Source: Macrosoma leucophasiata (lineage: Eukaryota; Arthropoda; Insecta; Lepidoptera; Hedylidae). From it: a stretch of 64,000 nt of DNA. The stretch spans positions 18,149,501-18,213,500 of the forward strand of contig JAWQUS010000008.1 of assembly GCA_036365455.1 (NCBI GenBank), given 5' to 3'. The translations under genes were made by a program, and so were the position numbers. Shown piece after piece: positions 63,000 to 64,000 of the stretch; the first letter of the stretch is position 1, and each line of letters opens with the position of its first letter. Under the pieces are notes generated by a model. That model was not told the DNA's origin. It saw only the letters and a program-made list of their open reading frames with translations, and ran no database searches.

Positions 63000-63410
63000 T
63001 GTCAGCTGTTGTCGAGGTTGACTTTGTCGTGCTTATTCTTGTAAACAAAATATTCGTGTTCAAGAATATTGGTCAGTTTAATGACTTGTATGATATTATC
63101 AATATAATCTGATTTTGCATCTTTTTAATTTAATGTAGACAAATGCTGATGTACTTAATGTTTTCTTTTAACAAATACACATCACTTATCTAATGGGCGA
63201 TAGGCAAGCGATTGAAGTAAACAACTTGCTACTTGGTTGTACTCTTAATATAAACCATAGCGGTTTAAAAATTGATTACAAATATTAAAGAAAAAACCAA
63301 GAGTTGGTCTCACAAAATTAAATAATACATTTTATCAACCCACAATCCTCAACTTATAGGATAGGGATATTTAATTCTTGGCAAGGAAAATATTGATTTG
63401 AAACGATGGT
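63000..63410 (+). other. Non-repetitive stretch before the possible third gene
   Basis: Starts with tgtcagctgtcagctgttgtcg, after the end of the right arm. A GT donor (attggtcagt, about 63070) and a later acceptor (cttatag, about 63358) could bound a 5' UTR intron. This is speculative. Confidence 0.25.
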
Positions 63411-63414
63411 GAAA

Positions 63415-63454
63415 TGGCGATTTCAAGGAAGAGGTATTTGCCAAAGGATGAAGT
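63415..63454 (+). CDS. Possible first coding exon of a third gene
   Basis: An ATG at 63415 starts a frame reading MAISRKRYLPKDE up to a GAA/gtaagt donor at about 63453. A second ATG six bases upstream, in another frame, is MVKWRFQGRGICQRMK. A possible acceptor (aacttatag) lies at 63350-63360 and a possible 5' UTR with donor at 63060-63075. I do not recognise the peptide and no further exon is visible before the window ends. Confidence 0.22.
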
Positions 63455-63654
63455 AAGTATAAATTTGTAACATATATACTTTCATACTTGTGGTAGACTC
63501 CAGTGACAGGCTCAGACGAATTTTCTTGGTGCTTGCCTATTCTTAGTTGTATTCTTCATATAAGAGCTGTCATGTTCTGATTTGGCTCCATAATTTCCGG
63601 CTCAAACATTTTAGGCCTGAGGAGTGTAACAAGTCTATGTGGAGTCATCTATGT

Positions 63655-63745
63655 AATTTCACACAAGCATACATGCAAACACCCACGATTTGCTGGTTCG
63701 GTTCGTCGAACTCTGGACCTACTATTAGGCTACTGATGCAGTTAG
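63655..63745 (-). repeat. SINE S1, deleted copy
   Basis: gcatacatgcaaacacccac gattt joined to aactctggacctactattag gctactgatgcag: the tail and head of S1 without the body. Confidence 0.6.
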
Positions 63746-64000
63746 TAGAGTCATCTAATTTAAGTTGATTTGAAAAATTGCAATATTTACTTACAGTCAA
63801 TGTGAAATGGTGGCCTTTTTAACATAACATAAAATATATTGCCATCAGTTAACAAACCATATGTGTTCATCTCTTAATTGCAATGCTATATTTAAGTAAT
63901 ATCTTTCTTATTTAGTGAATGTATATCAAACAAGTTTACCACATGAATCTGTAAATCTTACCAATTGAAAGAACTTTATATATATTTATATACTTAATCC

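Overview
This is an AT-rich, intron-rich and very repeat-rich insect window, almost certainly from a lepidopteran (moth or butterfly). The evidence is a CLOCK protein of insect type, five copies of a D34D mariner, Helitrons with the terminal sequences usual in Lepidoptera, tRNA-headed SINEs and many MITEs. There is no bacterial or viral gene, no rRNA, no convincing free tRNA gene and no CRISPR array.

Two protein-coding genes stand head to head. (1) Clock (Clk), minus strand, starts at 16329 and runs off the left edge at base 1. Eleven coding exons join in perfect phase into 495 codons (acidic N-terminus, bHLH, PAS-A, PAS-B with PAC, then part of the C-terminal region; the rest of the C-terminus lies outside). 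(2) A LON-domain/RING-finger gene (LONRF family), plus strand, runs from 22913 to 51082. Fourteen exons give about 877 codons: Ser/Thr-rich N-terminus, RING 1, a TPR-like exon, RING 2 and the LON substrate-binding domain. One of its exons (42433-42545) is inferred from phase and splice sites. A third gene may begin near 63415, but the support is weak.

The 6.6 kb between the two genes, most introns, and nearly everything after 51.1 kb are mobile DNA. Recognised elements are: five mariners, each broken differently; a Helitron with both termini and a decayed helicase (52773-54653) and a short non-autonomous Helitron (21488-21718); a 2.4 kb element with 8-bp target duplications, CATAGAGCAAC termini and a THAP-like fragment (18640-21037) plus two ~300 bp deletion derivatives; two hAT-type MITEs; a pogo-type MITE; a Tc1/IS630-like element with a truncated, intron-containing transposase (61346-62498); a reverse-transcriptase fragment; several SINE families and fold-back MITEs.

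The most unusual observations are two independent cases of tandem exon duplication followed by decay (three copies of a Clock C-terminal exon; two copies of the LONRF RING-2 exon), and a pair of inverted homologous arms (about 18.2-22.35 kb and 58.78-62.65 kb) that preserve each other's empty insertion sites. The right-hand arm ends in terminal inverted repeats, which suggests an unnamed element family. All joins and alignments were made by eye; no search was run.
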